From Akebia trifoliata (lineage: Eukaryota > Streptophyta > Magnoliopsida > Ranunculales > Lardizabalaceae): a stretch of DNA of 64,000 nucleotides. The stretch covers positions 6,936,187 to 7,000,186 of the forward strand of contig CM030715.1 in NCBI GenBank assembly GCA_017979445.1, written 5' to 3'. The first letter of the stretch is position 1. Every line of letters starts with the position of its first letter. A program made the position numbers and the translations under genes. Under the pieces are notes generated by a model that did not search any database, was not told the DNA's origin, and was given only the letters and a program-made list of their open reading frames with translations. This document shows, piece after piece, positions 57,601 through 60,152 of this stretch.

Positions 57601-60073
57601 TTTCCTTATTACAATTTTAGATGTTCTAAGTTAAACATAGCTAAAAATTATTTCAAAACATGTGTATCGGTGTATTGATGCTTTGGGCTTTTCAAAGACA
57701 CTCGTATCCATCCGTGTTCTTGCCCTTGTCCTTGTTACCTAGCCAGAAACAAGGTAACTTAATCTAATATTAGATGGAAGGATGGAACAGTGAGCCTTGA
57801 AGTGGTATGGGAAAAAGAACACAAAAAGAAAAATAAAAGATAAAGAAGGAAACTAAGGGCGTATAGTTTTTCTTAGAAACATTTTTCTTGGAAGATAATT
57901 TTTTTTTTACTTTGAAAACTATTCAAACTAAATAAATAGGAATTGAGAAGTATTCTTTATGTTTTGTGGCAATAAAAAATTCCATTGATAATGTAGAAAC
58001 TTTCTAAAAAGAGTGCTGATAATTTGATGTACTTTTGGCGCACGCACCTGACTCATGCTGACGTGGAAGCACATAACTTATTAAAAAAAAAAAGAGAGTT
58101 TCTCTCTCTTGCCCGTTCTCTGCCCACATATTTATATTTTTAGATTTCAAATCTTAAAAAGGATCGTTGGGCCCACATTGATTATCATAGTGATAATCCA
58201 ACAACACAGCCATCTAAATTTCATGAAAATATTCCTATTAAAAAAAAAAAAAAAAAAAACAAATTAAAACAATTGTTTTTCGAGCTTGATCCAAGGTGTT
58301 TGAAACTGATGGCTACCAAACACCCAAATTTAAAAATAAAATTCAACGGTGAAAAATAACTCTTTTTTTTTTTTAAAGTTCATATAATTTTATCCTCTAC
58401 AACCCTATTTCATCGGATCATGATTTTGAATGTCACTAGGTGATCAGATTTGAGAGTTTCTTTTTTTCACTATAGGCAGGAGAGAGAAACTCTTTTTTTT
58501 TTTTAATAAGTTATGTCCTTCCACATCGGCGTGCATCAGGTGCATGTGCCAAAACTACGTTAAATTATCAGCACTCTTCTAAAAATGGACATCACTAAAA
58601 AAAATTCTCTATTTGAACAGCATATTTATCTGGAAAATGTTTCTGGGCATAACCATATGGAGTCTAACTGAAAGCTATGTCCATTTTCATTTCCTTATAT
58701 ATTACCCATACATCTACATCCTCATGGATATGAAAATATGCATCCCATAGATGAGCCCTCTTCACACAAGGTGCTCCAATAAAATGGTATCCAGTCTGAT
58801 ACCAATAATGATATCGATAATGTAAAAGGAAGAATACCACTAATTTTACTTAGATTTATATATAATGATGGTATGGAAAATACTGAAGCGAAACGAATAA
58901 AAATATCCTTGTTTATCCAGGTCGAACTTCTTACGTGAGGTCGATTTACTTGGTGAAAGCAGCAAATTTCTCCAAATATTTTAGTTAGGTTATACGTTGA
59001 ATGCGTGGCAAGATAAGATTAATGGGGAAATATGATTAATGTTGCGCAACCCAAAATTTGGGATAAGGCATAGATGATCATGAAATTGATTACATGGGAT
59101 TATATTGTGCACAGCATTTCATGTAAATCAGAATGCAGTTTTTCATTTATCTGATCAAATGGGTTTATTTTCCTCCCATTCTTTTATTTTCTTGGGATAT
59201 TATGTGATTTTTCTCACAATGTCATGATCTTGAAATTCCTTTGCAGGAAGGTTCTGGCCTGTGTGGTATGTGGTCGTTTGAAGAGTGCCTTCCAAATTGC
59301 TTCTCGAAGTGGAAGTGTAGCTGATGTTCAATATGTAGCCCATCAGGTTTTTATCTCAACCAAGTTTCTTACTATTGGAATCTTTTTCTCTAATACTCTC
59401 TAGAGTAACTTGCCAGTGATTAGATATTCCAATATACTTTTATCTGTTACTTAGCATGTTATTAGAGAGAGAACTTGTACTGCAACCTCTAAAGTAATTG
59501 GTTCGGGGATGTTTCCCAATCTCTGGTTTATTAAGGTAACAACAAGGTTAATCTCTGTGTTTTTGAACTTCATGGTTATTGTTCTTGTTAACCCATAACC
59601 CAAATTTTTGGAACAAGGTTTTGATGTTGACGTTACACTTATTAATGTAAACATCTCCAAACTTGTTTCTCTAATCTGACATAATTTTTACAATTTAAGA
59701 GGGTTCGGGCAACATCAATTCATTTTTTAGTGTTTCCTCTATTGATCCTATGGTGTATGTATTCTTCTTCTAATTTGGAGTAAATCATAATGCAACTTCC
59801 AAACTTCCCGTGAAGTAAGCTTGGCATGATCTTTCCGAATAACCTCACCATCTGGAAATAGTTTTTATTTTTATTTTTATATATATAAATAATTTGACTA
59901 TCCAATTGCAGACATTATCGGTTTAGTTTTTCTCACCATTTCTTTATCTAATTTTTGGTAATGCAAACTCATAAATTACTTAAAGCTTTCCTTTTGATAT
60001 TTTGCAGGCATTACATGCAAATGCACTCCCTGTGCTTGATATGTGTAAACAATGGTTGGCTCAATACATGTAA
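561..60073 (+). CDS. ZFYVE26/spastizin-like large helical-repeat protein (3' part of gene, 31 exons seen)
   Basis: The exons joined in order are 561-674, 736-903, 1254-1678, 10484-10607, 10843-10941, 11019-11090, 25328-25465, 27074-27227, 27329-27696, 33575-34035, 34125-34469, 34751-34975, 35575-35665, 35843-35920, 36080-36370, 36460-36657, 37004-37492, 38089-38250, 38793-39182, 39280-39362, 40003-40107, 41068-41299, 42100-42465, 50453-50554, 51659-51802, 54964-55052, 55506-55588, 55701-55816, 57205-57290, 59247-59346 and 60008-60073. They sum to 5,964 nt with compatible phases throughout. The C-terminal part ([18 protein letters not shown], then [18 protein letters not shown] and a QWLAQYM end) matches the conserved C-terminus of ZFYVE26 and its plant homologue At2g25730. 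In animals ZFYVE26 binds PI3P and works with spatacsin and AP-5 in lysosome/autophagosome turnover; a plant role is inferred only. No FYVE signature (RHHCR) is visible, so membrane binding by that route is doubtful. The family is about 2,400-2,500 residues, so roughly 450-500 N-terminal residues lie upstream. Confidence 0.88.
736..903 (+). CDS. ZFYVE26-like gene, exon b
   Basis: It encodes 56 residues beginning [20 protein letters not shown]. The acceptor is ..ggatgcag and the donor AAG|gttagt, both phase 0. The NHHC in this exon is not a FYVE motif, since no surrounding Cys pairs exist. Confidence 0.8.
904..1253. other. Intron, no recognisable element
   Basis: A short CT microsatellite lies at 1151-1171. 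Nothing else is recognisable. Confidence 0.5.
1254..1678 (+). CDS. ZFYVE26-like gene, exon c
   Basis: It opens [20 protein letters not shown] and continues to [19 protein letters not shown]. The acceptor is acttgcag and the donor ..ttgaattt|gtgagt, phase 2. An 8.8-kb intron follows. Confidence 0.85.
1850..2065 (+). mobile_element. LINE fragment (3' region of ORF2)
   Basis: Translation gives [16 protein letters not shown], the typical C-terminal block of plant L1-type ORF2 (WxxWKxRNxxIF). It is heavily decayed and in the same orientation as the host gene. A T-run precedes it at 1835-1850. Confidence 0.55.
2366..3261. mobile_element. hAT-like non-autonomous element with CAAGGTTGTTAAAAGC-type ends
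   Basis: The left end CTCTGTTGTCAAAAGC aligns with the reverse complement of the right end, CAAGGTTGTTAAAAGC. Flanks ATTCCTCT and GTTCCTCT form a 7/8 target duplication as expected for hAT. The ends are GC-rich with gcctaggc palindromes. It is interrupted by a Helitron at 2595-2987. Confidence 0.6.
2595..2987 (-). mobile_element. Short Helitron (393 bp)
   Basis: On the minus strand it starts TCTTTATTGTTATAATAAG and ends CCACTACTAG. It sits between A and T, so the TC..CTAG termini and A^T target both match Helitron rules. A related copy lies at 38452-38736. No Rep/Hel coding is present, so it is non-autonomous. Confidence 0.65.
3262..3891. other. Intron sequence between elements
   Basis: It is AT-rich and no repeat or exon is recognised. 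It ends with the GTAAC target copy of the Copia insertion at 3887-3891. Confidence 0.4.
3892..4007 (-). repeat. 3' LTR of Copia element 1
   Basis: It is 116 bp and identical to 9297-9412 except for a/c in aattagg[a/c]tatataag. It is unusually short for a plant Copia LTR. Confidence 0.93.
4008..4016 (-). promoter_or_regulatory. Polypurine tract of Copia element 1
   Basis: GAGGGGGAG on the minus strand directly abuts the 3' LTR; it would prime plus-strand DNA synthesis. The same nine bases abut the 3' LTR in the other two Copia elements here. Confidence 0.85.
4015..5503 (-). pseudogene. Copia element 1 reverse transcriptase and RNase H
   Basis: The frame 5503-4178 runs from [20 protein letters not shown] through [12 protein letters not shown], the RT active site YVDDIVLTG and the RNase H region ([19 protein letters not shown]). 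Near 4205 the frame shifts, and the last 60 residues ([20 protein letters not shown]) continue in another frame to a stop at 4015-4017. It is joined to the upstream pol through a second shift near 5520-5670. Confidence 0.9.
5675..7546 (-). pseudogene. Copia element 1 gag zinc knuckle, protease and integrase
   Basis: The 623-codon frame holds the CCHC knuckle [14 protein letters not shown] (about residues 23-36), the protease motif [13 protein letters not shown] (about 124-136), a GAG-pre-integrase block ([16 protein letters not shown]) and the integrase core ([26 protein letters not shown]). Its C-terminus is a Pro/Ser-rich linker. Frameshifts separate it from gag upstream and RT downstream. 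Confidence 0.92.
7547..8264 (-). pseudogene. Copia element 1 gag, N-terminal part, broken
   Basis: A start at 8262-8264 gives [19 protein letters not shown], then a frameshift near 8185 leads into the conserved [15 protein letters not shown] and [18 protein letters not shown] (frame 8115-7798). Beyond 7798 further stops and shifts occur before the knuckle at about 7480. Confidence 0.8.
8440..9075 (-). repeat. 31-bp tandem array in leader of Copia element 1
   Basis: About 18-20 degenerate units on a strict 31-bp grid lie between PBS and gag. For example, unit starts fall at 8877, 8908, 8939, 8970, 9001 and 9032 on the plus strand, each near aaacagcac..ctgctgctgtcgtg. The array is rich in CAGC/GCTG. 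Since 31 is not a multiple of 3, a coding role is unlikely. Confidence 0.88.
9285..9296 (-). promoter_or_regulatory. Primer-binding site of Copia element 1
   Basis: TGGTATCAGAGC on the minus strand immediately follows the 5' LTR. It is complementary to the 3' end of initiator Met tRNA, as usual for plant Copia. Confidence 0.93.
9297..9412 (-). repeat. 5' LTR of Copia element 1
   Basis: It is 116 bp, starts TGTTAAATAAG on the minus strand and is followed by the primer-binding site. Confidence 0.93.
9817..9875 (+). repeat. Upstream arm of a ~57-bp direct duplication
   Basis: It shares about 80% identity with 10415-10473, including agatgtataatgtattc and taatggtttttt. The downstream arm runs straight into the acceptor of the exon at 10484. 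Confidence 0.7.
9880..10410. other. Organelle-like filler block between duplicated arms
   Basis: Base composition is visibly less AT-rich than the neighbouring intron, with tracts such as gagagcgggccttgaac and ggagagagccacttta that resemble plant mitochondrial intergenic DNA. No gene is recognised in it. An origin as a nuclear mitochondrial insertion is an inference. Confidence 0.3.
10415..10473 (+). repeat. Downstream arm of ~57-bp direct duplication, at a splice acceptor
   Basis: It pairs with 9817-9875 and ends ten bases before the exon at 10484, so it contributes the branch and pyrimidine region of that acceptor. Confidence 0.7.
10484..10607 (+). CDS. ZFYVE26-like gene, exon d
   Basis: After one base completing the split codon it encodes [20 protein letters not shown] and ends FRRVS. 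The acceptor is ttatacag and the donor TCG|gtactt. The polypyrimidine region lies inside one arm of a 57-bp duplication (see 10415-10473). Confidence 0.88.
10843..10941 (+). CDS. ZFYVE26-like gene, exon e
   Basis: It encodes 33 residues, [20 protein letters not shown] followed by [13 protein letters not shown]. The acceptor is tttccag and the donor is gtaggt; phase 0 at both ends. Confidence 0.85.
11019..11090 (+). CDS. ZFYVE26-like gene, exon f (GC donor)
   Basis: It encodes [20 protein letters not shown] plus LLDQ. The donor is CAG|gcaaga, a GC-AG intron; using it keeps phase 0 with the exon at 25328. Confidence 0.82.
11700..12660. repeat. Four spaced copies of an ATTGATAT..ATACCCTTGT motif
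   Basis: The phrase (attgatat)(tgga/taga)gatatacccttgtgttttttcaaattga recurs near 11760, 11885-11935, 12445-12475 and 12545-12590, often followed by acatgcatc/attca. This is a degenerate, irregularly spaced repeat; the family is not recognised. Confidence 0.5.
12060..12330 (-). repeat. Copy of repeat core shared with 58190-58460, 61510-61700 and 61960-62130
   Basis: Read on the minus strand it contains aaatttgggagttcggtagc and ccatccattttcaac, matching those three other places. It lacks the long inverted ends present at 58011-58576. Confidence 0.55.
12777..12801 (+). repeat. Poly(G) run, 25 bases
   Basis: It is an uninterrupted G run, potentially G-quadruplex forming and prone to assembly length error. 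Confidence 0.9.
13209..14690 (+). pseudogene. Relict Copia element: LTR, PBS and broken gag
   Basis: An LTR-like segment starting TGTTAGAGTTC (13209-13413) is followed by TGGTATCAAAGC (a one-base variant PBS at 13414) and a gag from ATG 13782 ([17 protein letters not shown], then [17 protein letters not shown]). Stops are frequent, and the zinc knuckle remnant [14 protein letters not shown] appears near 14540-14580. A 30-bp direct duplication lies at 14035-14064 and 14078-14107. No pol or 3' LTR was found. Confidence 0.72.
14910..16150 (-). pseudogene. LINE ORF1 remnant (DUF4283-like), antisense
   Basis: The minus-strand frame 15351-15124 reads [28 protein letters not shown].. and LTYARLKV, characteristic of the DUF4283 region of plant L1 ORF1 proteins. 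Upstream, from about 16130, a start [12 protein letters not shown] is followed by many stops. Confidence 0.65.
16300..17310. other. Intron sequence, nothing defined
   Basis: A TG microsatellite lies at 16443-16460. Around 17040-17180 an agagcctgtttgg start suggests a MITE, but I could not find the second end. Confidence 0.35.
17320..17535 (-). pseudogene. atpA: Plastid atpA fragment inserted in the nucleus
   Basis: The minus-strand frame contains [37 protein letters not shown]. This corresponds to the chloroplast ATP synthase alpha segment [27 protein letters not shown], and the DNA follows the plastid wording (gagactcaatc.ggagatgtttc.gcttatattcct). Similarity stops after about 17320. It has diverged (KLSS to KSSS, V to D) and is not functional. 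It is closer to plastid atpA than to mitochondrial atp1. Confidence 0.82.
18060..18232 (+). mobile_element. LINE fragment, target of Copia element 2 (left part)
   Basis: Translation gives [19 protein letters not shown] and VFFEDFIV, the C-terminal block of plant L1 ORF2. It is interrupted at 18232 by Copia element 2 and resumes at 23781. Confidence 0.6.
18233..18364 (+). repeat. 5' LTR of Copia element 2
   Basis: It starts TATTGGGAAATAG and ends attcttct before the PBS. It aligns throughout with 23648-23780. Confidence 0.88.
18365..18376 (+). promoter_or_regulatory. Primer-binding site of Copia element 2
   Basis: TGGTATCAGAGC directly follows the LTR and matches initiator Met tRNA. Confidence 0.92.
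18640..19300 (+). repeat. 31-bp tandem array in leader of Copia element 2
   Basis: Degenerate units begin ctgcgacaacaa or ttacgatagcaa; starts at 18731, 18762 and 18793 are exactly 31 bp apart, and later units are 31 or about 40-41 bp. The sequence is related in composition (GACAGCAAC) to the array in Copia element 1. Confidence 0.82.
19387..23640 (+). pseudogene. Copia element 2 gag-pol, decayed
   Basis: The start is at 19387 ([17 protein letters not shown]), with stops soon after. A knuckle remnant [15 protein letters not shown] lacks its last Cys. The protease motif is [13 protein letters not shown] (DSG changed to DSS) near 20490. The integrase includes [18 protein letters not shown] near 21360. 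The RT motif [12 protein letters not shown] lies near 22690, and RNase H includes DRRSTSGF near 23205. The tail [15 protein letters not shown] ends in TGA at 23638-23640, overlapping the PPT. Confidence 0.88.
23648..23780 (+). repeat. 3' LTR of Copia element 2
   Basis: It starts TATTGAAAAATAG right after GAGGGGGAG and ends attctttt before the TATTG target copy. Confidence 0.88.
23781..24187 (+). mobile_element. LINE 3' end with A-tail
   Basis: It continues the LINE split by Copia element 2 and ends with tcctctcgacccacc, taataaaattatctttactg and a 15-A run at about 24173-24187, the usual 3' UTR of plant L1 elements. Confidence 0.6.
24240..24590 (+). mobile_element. Second LINE 3' end
   Basis: It ends with ttggtcatctcgacctcatt after T-runs, a diverged version of the tail at 24130. 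It lies directly downstream of that tail. Confidence 0.45.
24591..25327. other. Intron sequence with nested inverted repeats
   Basis: It is AT-rich with no TE recognised apart from the hairpin pair at 25055-25104. Confidence 0.4.
25055..25104. repeat. Two overlapping, mutually exclusive hairpins
   Basis: ATCAAACACCTTTGAT (25055-25070) can pair with ATCAAAGGTGTTTGAT (25080-25095). GCCTGCTAAATCAAA (25071-25085) can pair with TTTGATTTAGTAGGC (25090-25104). The two stems share bases, so only one can form at a time. Confidence 0.8.
25328..25465 (+). CDS. ZFYVE26-like gene, exon g
   Basis: It encodes 46 residues from [20 protein letters not shown] to [10 protein letters not shown]. The acceptor is catgcag and the donor is gtatgg; phase 0. 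Confidence 0.9.
25466..26470. other. Intron sequence, nothing defined
   Basis: It is AT-rich with no recognisable coding or repeat structure. Confidence 0.4.
26590..26935 (+). mobile_element. LINE 3' fragment
   Basis: Translation gives [20 protein letters not shown] near 26700, followed by ggtcggtcttcttgacctcc and ctataataaaataatat, which resembles the 3' end of plant L1 elements. Confidence 0.5.
27074..27227 (+). CDS. ZFYVE26-like gene, exon h
   Basis: It begins [20 protein letters not shown] and ends GKRQFLSG in phase 1. The acceptor is ttctttag and the donor is gtatgg. Confidence 0.88.
27329..27696 (+). CDS. ZFYVE26-like gene, exon i
   Basis: It encodes [20 protein letters not shown] through [11 protein letters not shown], including a Ser-rich linker. 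The acceptor is atttcag and the donor GAT|gtaagt; phase 0 at the end. The next intron is 5.9 kb. Confidence 0.9.
27697..28890. other. Intron sequence, nothing defined
   Basis: It is AT-rich; no element boundaries were seen. Confidence 0.4.
28900..30430 (+). pseudogene. LINE ORF2 remnant, copy A
   Basis: Fragments in different frames read [35 protein letters not shown], a RLRQGG RT block, and [20 protein letters not shown] (post-RT region), which is the plant L1 ORF2 order. Stops and shifts are many. A 15-G run lies at 29926-29940. Confidence 0.75.
30440..32200 (+). pseudogene. LINE ORF2 remnant, copy B
   Basis: The frame 30470-31153 holds [35 protein letters not shown] and the RT active site FADDTLIF, then [18 protein letters not shown]. 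The downstream region continues to the zf-RVT part. It lies head-to-tail with copy A and belongs to a related family. A 31-bp exact direct repeat lies at 31956-31986 and 32095-32125. Confidence 0.82.
32907..33168 (+). mobile_element. Short Helitron (262 bp)
   Basis: It starts TCTATATAATAAAACGCAAC and ends GCGCAAACTCTAG, inserted between A and T. The interior is built of CT-rich repeats (actttattgtctttcctctt). It is related to 40372-40785. Confidence 0.62.
33575..34035 (+). CDS. ZFYVE26-like gene, exon j
   Basis: It begins [20 protein letters not shown], includes [20 protein letters not shown] and ends [10 protein letters not shown] plus a split Arg codon. The acceptor is tttgcag and the donor is gtgaag. 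Confidence 0.9.
34125..34469 (+). CDS. ZFYVE26-like gene, exon k
   Basis: It encodes [20 protein letters not shown], an acidic/Ser linker ([15 protein letters not shown]), then [17 protein letters not shown]. It ends in phase 2. Confidence 0.9.
34751..34975 (+). CDS. ZFYVE26-like gene, exon l
   Basis: It encodes [20 protein letters not shown] and [18 protein letters not shown], a helical-repeat (TPR-like) pattern. The acceptor is atgacag and the donor AA|gtatgt; phase 2. Confidence 0.9.
34976..35574. other. Intron, nothing defined
   Basis: It is AT-rich with no recognisable element. Confidence 0.4.
35575..35665 (+). CDS. ZFYVE26-like gene, exon m
   Basis: It encodes [20 protein letters not shown] and [10 protein letters not shown]. 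The acceptor is attttag and the donor GAG|gtagct; phase 0. Confidence 0.88.
35843..35920 (+). CDS. ZFYVE26-like gene, exon n
   Basis: It encodes 26 residues beginning [20 protein letters not shown]. The acceptor is gtcattag and the donor GAG|gttata; phase 0. Confidence 0.87.
36080..36370 (+). CDS. ZFYVE26-like gene, exon o
   Basis: It encodes 97 residues, [20 protein letters not shown] to [14 protein letters not shown], with Ala/Leu-rich helices. The acceptor is tcttcag and the donor CTT|gtattg. Confidence 0.9.
36460..36657 (+). CDS. ZFYVE26-like gene, exon p
   Basis: It encodes 66 residues, [20 protein letters not shown] to RKQLQSASL. The upstream intron is only 89 nt. Phase 0 at both ends. 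Confidence 0.9.
36826..36989 (+). repeat. 82-bp tandem duplication in intron
   Basis: The phrase gatttgttattcccagtata and cccgtatgtgatgcttgta recurs with an 82-bp offset (36859 versus 36941). The second copy ends 14 bases before the exon at 37004. Confidence 0.8.
37004..37492 (+). CDS. ZFYVE26-like gene, exon q
   Basis: It is the longest exon seen, 163 residues. It carries a basic stretch ([19 protein letters not shown]) and then [19 protein letters not shown]. The acceptor is gattgcag and the donor AAG|gtattg. Confidence 0.9.
37493..38088. other. Intron, nothing defined
   Basis: It is AT-rich with no element boundaries seen. Confidence 0.4.
38089..38250 (+). CDS. ZFYVE26-like gene, exon r
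   Basis: It encodes 54 residues, [20 protein letters not shown] to YHATETFVQ. The acceptor is tttccag and the donor CAG|gtatcc. Confidence 0.9.
38452..38736 (-). mobile_element. Helitron copy, 3' end degraded
   Basis: On the minus strand it starts TCTTTACTATTATAAAGAG next to an A^T junction. It carries the family phrases gtggcatgggcaaacacac and aaaataaccttgat, which also occur at 2600-2900. The 3' end appears as CCAG instead of CTAG. Confidence 0.55.
38793..39182 (+). CDS. ZFYVE26-like gene, exon s
   Basis: It encodes 130 residues: [20 protein letters not shown], a Gly/Ser/Thr low-complexity linker, then [18 protein letters not shown] and YTCKKCR. The donor AGG|gtaaat is phase 0. The animal FYVE finger sits shortly before the equivalent position but is not present here. 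Confidence 0.9.
39280..39362 (+). CDS. ZFYVE26-like gene, exon t
   Basis: It encodes [27 protein letters not shown], the most recognisable ZFYVE26-family block. It ends in phase 2. Confidence 0.9.
39363..40002. other. Intron, nothing defined
   Basis: It is moderately GC-rich. Open frames occur but none shows a recognisable protein or clean splice sites. Confidence 0.35.
40003..40107 (+). CDS. ZFYVE26-like gene, exon u
   Basis: It encodes [34 protein letters not shown]. The acceptor is ggtgccag and the donor AT|gtaagt; phase 2. Confidence 0.88.
40372..40785 (-). mobile_element. Helitron of the TCTATATAATAAAAC family
   Basis: On the minus strand it starts TCTATATAATAAAACACAAT after an A, then carries CT-rich ~60-bp repeat blocks (actttattg..ccttttaccc). 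It ends near CACTAG, but the expected following T is missing, so the 3' boundary is uncertain. Related to 32907-33168. Confidence 0.55.
41068..41299 (+). CDS. ZFYVE26-like gene, exon v
   Basis: It encodes [20 protein letters not shown] through [13 protein letters not shown] with a Ser/Arg linker. The acceptor is ttccacag and the donor GAA|gtaagc. Confidence 0.9.
41432..41611. mobile_element. hAT-type MITE with CAAGGTTCAAAA ends
   Basis: The left end CAAGGTTCAAAA matches the reverse-complemented right end CATGGTTCAAAG. The interior has repeated gagacattctgaga-type motifs. No clear target duplication was seen. Confidence 0.55.
41757..41855 (+). mobile_element. tRNA-derived SINE-like repeat, second copy
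   Basis: The box A-like ctaagttggttaaagtcc and box B-like tggtgtcaaaacc are spaced as in a tRNA, followed by tgccttcacc. It matches 165-265 in layout and wording. Confidence 0.55.
42100..42465 (+). CDS. ZFYVE26-like gene, exon w
   Basis: It encodes 122 residues, [20 protein letters not shown] through [14 protein letters not shown], with an SPPQPS linker. The acceptor is ttttgtag and the donor CAG|gttgcc. An 8-kb intron follows. Confidence 0.9.
42466..43385. other. Intron sequence, nothing defined
   Basis: It is AT-rich with no element recognised. Confidence 0.4.
43390..43707 (+). mobile_element. LINE fragment, left part, split by Copia element 3
   Basis: Translation gives [20 protein letters not shown] and [10 protein letters not shown], the plant L1 ORF2 region before the C-terminal zinc finger. 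It resumes at 49634. Confidence 0.65.
43708..43866 (+). repeat. 5' LTR of Copia element 3
   Basis: It starts TGTTAACATATTTAATAACG and ends ttaaacttctaaa, just before the PBS. Confidence 0.92.
43867..43878 (+). promoter_or_regulatory. Primer-binding site of Copia element 3
   Basis: TGGTATCAGAGC lies directly after the 5' LTR. Confidence 0.92.
43941..44190 (+). repeat. 31-bp tandem array in leader of Copia element 3
   Basis: Units begin GTYGCC and start at 43980, 44011, 44042, 44073 and 44104, exactly 31 bp apart, with a shared plan gtcgccNtccattttNcag..ggggct. The wording differs from the arrays in elements 1 and 2, but the period is the same. Confidence 0.87.
44432..45330 (+). pseudogene. 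Copia element 3 gag
   Basis: The frame 44432-44788 contains [20 protein letters not shown] and [20 protein letters not shown]. It is frameshifted after 44788. The knuckle remnant [12 protein letters not shown] near 45260 carries an in-frame stop before AKCWDL. Confidence 0.85.
45331..49460 (+). pseudogene. Copia element 3 pol
   Basis: The protease motif is [13 protein letters not shown] (DSG changed to DLG) near 45545. A GAG-pre-integrase block [20 protein letters not shown] follows near 45950. The integrase is interrupted at 46406-47208 by the hAT element and resumes with [10 protein letters not shown]. The RT is degenerate (YVPN replaces YVDD near 48550). RNase H is [20 protein letters not shown] near 49035. 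Many stops are present. Confidence 0.88.
46414..47200. mobile_element. Non-autonomous hAT element with subterminal palindromic repeats
   Basis: The 8-bp target duplication TCTACACC lies at 46406-46413 and 47201-47208. Terminal inverted repeats are TAGGCCTGTCAACGGATA and TAGGGGTGTCAATGGATA. Both ends carry arrays of the palindromic phrase atatccgaattcgaatccga. The middle holds two diverged copies of a block (tgtcggagttcg..ggccggagaagat) each with a GA microsatellite (46663-46680 and 46798-46820). No transposase is encoded. Confidence 0.88.
49470..49633 (+). repeat. 3' LTR of Copia element 3
   Basis: It starts TGTTAACATATT after the PPT and ends ttaaacttctaca, giving TG..CA ends. Confidence 0.92.
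49634..50130 (+). mobile_element. LINE fragment, right part
   Basis: After the CATTG target copy the LINE continues; a zf-RVT-like [22 protein letters not shown] passage is visible near 49825-49890. It is very decayed. Confidence 0.45.
50453..50554 (+). CDS. ZFYVE26-like gene, exon x
   Basis: It encodes 34 residues, [34 protein letters not shown]. The acceptor is tgtttcag and the donor AGG|gttagt. Confidence 0.88.
50555..51060. other. Intron sequence, nothing defined
   Basis: No recognisable element was seen. The 50860-51060 part is less AT-rich and could belong to the LINE tail that follows. Confidence 0.3.
51061..51216 (+). mobile_element. LINE 3' end
   Basis: The run ggggttttctttgaagagat, then ggtcatctagacctctatct and ttattaatatatatttcttt, matches the 3' ends seen at 24130 and 24540. 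Confidence 0.5.
51659..51802 (+). CDS. ZFYVE26-like gene, exon y
   Basis: It encodes 48 residues, [20 protein letters not shown] to [10 protein letters not shown]. The acceptor is cttgtag and the donor CAG|gtatga. Confidence 0.88.
51803..54963. other. Repeat-like non-coding block with two related halves
   Basis: Segments 52190-52640 and 53600-54000 share a plan: ctcacaccacatcca / cttcacactgcatcca, then attcattgaataaaatt / attttattcaatc, a phrase on cctaatct and ccaacc, and an end near acaagttggttg / ataagttggttg. The sequence between is G-rich on the plus strand without an open frame. It could be a decayed LTR-type (LARD/TRIM) element. A-runs lie at 52111-52160. 54010-54963 shows nothing recognisable. 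Confidence 0.3.
54964..55052 (+). CDS. ZFYVE26-like gene, exon z
   Basis: It encodes [29 protein letters not shown] plus a split Arg codon. The acceptor is tttgtag and the donor AG|gttcgt. Confidence 0.87.
55053..55505. other. Intron, nothing defined
   Basis: It is AT-rich with no element recognised. Confidence 0.4.
55506..55588 (+). CDS. ZFYVE26-like gene, exon aa
   Basis: It encodes [27 protein letters not shown]. The acceptor is ccttgcag and the donor G|gtatta; phase 1. Confidence 0.87.
55701..55816 (+). CDS. ZFYVE26-like gene, exon ab
   Basis: It encodes [39 protein letters not shown]. The acceptor is atttcag and the donor CAG|gtaatg; phase 0. Confidence 0.88.
55868..56041. mobile_element. 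Foldback MITE, ~70-bp inverted repeats
   Basis: CTGGAGTAACATTAAAATGT at the left pairs with the reverse complement of the right end, CTGAAGTAACATTAAAATGT. Pairing continues through gggacatttct and ggatgtgtgtcagaa to atagatgcttt. The 174-bp element is nearly all stem. No clear target duplication was seen. Confidence 0.75.
56450..56590. mobile_element. hAT-type MITE (141 bp)
   Basis: The ends are CATGGTTTAAAA and CAAGGTTTAAAA (inverted). Flanks AAACAATA (56442-56449) and AAACAATG (56591-56598) form a 7/8 target duplication. It belongs with the elements at 41432 and 2366. Confidence 0.7.
56703..56785 (+). mobile_element. tRNA-like SINE fragment
   Basis: It has box A-like tatctcaattggttgacg and box B-like ggggattcaagccc, then an A-rich tail near 56779. 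It differs from the SINEs at 165 and 41757. Confidence 0.4.
57205..57290 (+). CDS. ZFYVE26-like gene, exon ac
   Basis: It encodes [28 protein letters not shown] plus a split Arg codon. The acceptor is ttatgcag and the donor AG|gtactg. Confidence 0.88.
58011..58576. mobile_element. Mutator-type MITE (566 bp) with ~100-bp inverted repeats
   Basis: The 9-bp target duplication TTCTAAAAA lies at 58002-58010 and 58577-58585. Both ends start GAGTGCTGATAATTT and align over about 100 bp through acataacttattaaaaaaa and gagagtttctctctc. Long inverted repeats and a 9-bp target are typical of MULEs. No transposase is present. Confidence 0.85.
59247..59346 (+). CDS. ZFYVE26-like gene, exon ad
   Basis: It encodes [33 protein letters not shown], matching the C-terminal helices of ZFYVE26. 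The acceptor is tttgcag and the donor CAG|gttttt. Confidence 0.9.
59347..60007. other. Intron, nothing defined
   Basis: It is AT-rich with no element recognised. Confidence 0.4.
60008..60073 (+). CDS. ZFYVE26-like gene, last coding exon and stop
   Basis: It encodes [21 protein letters not shown] and then TAA. The acceptor is tttgcag. Confidence 0.9.
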   Translation, partial: ALHANALPVLDMCKQWLAQYM

Positions 60074-60152
60074 TTTGTAATTTTGTCTTAATTGTTGTGA
60101 AAAAAAAAAAAAAAAAAACCAAAGTAATTAAATTAGTACGGTCTGTAATAAA
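60074..60152 (+). promoter_or_regulatory. 3' UTR start with candidate poly(A) signal
   Basis: An AATAAA hexamer lies at 60147-60152, 74 nt past the stop codon, and an A-run precedes it at 60100-60118. Plant poly(A) signals are loose, so this is only a candidate. Confidence 0.45.
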
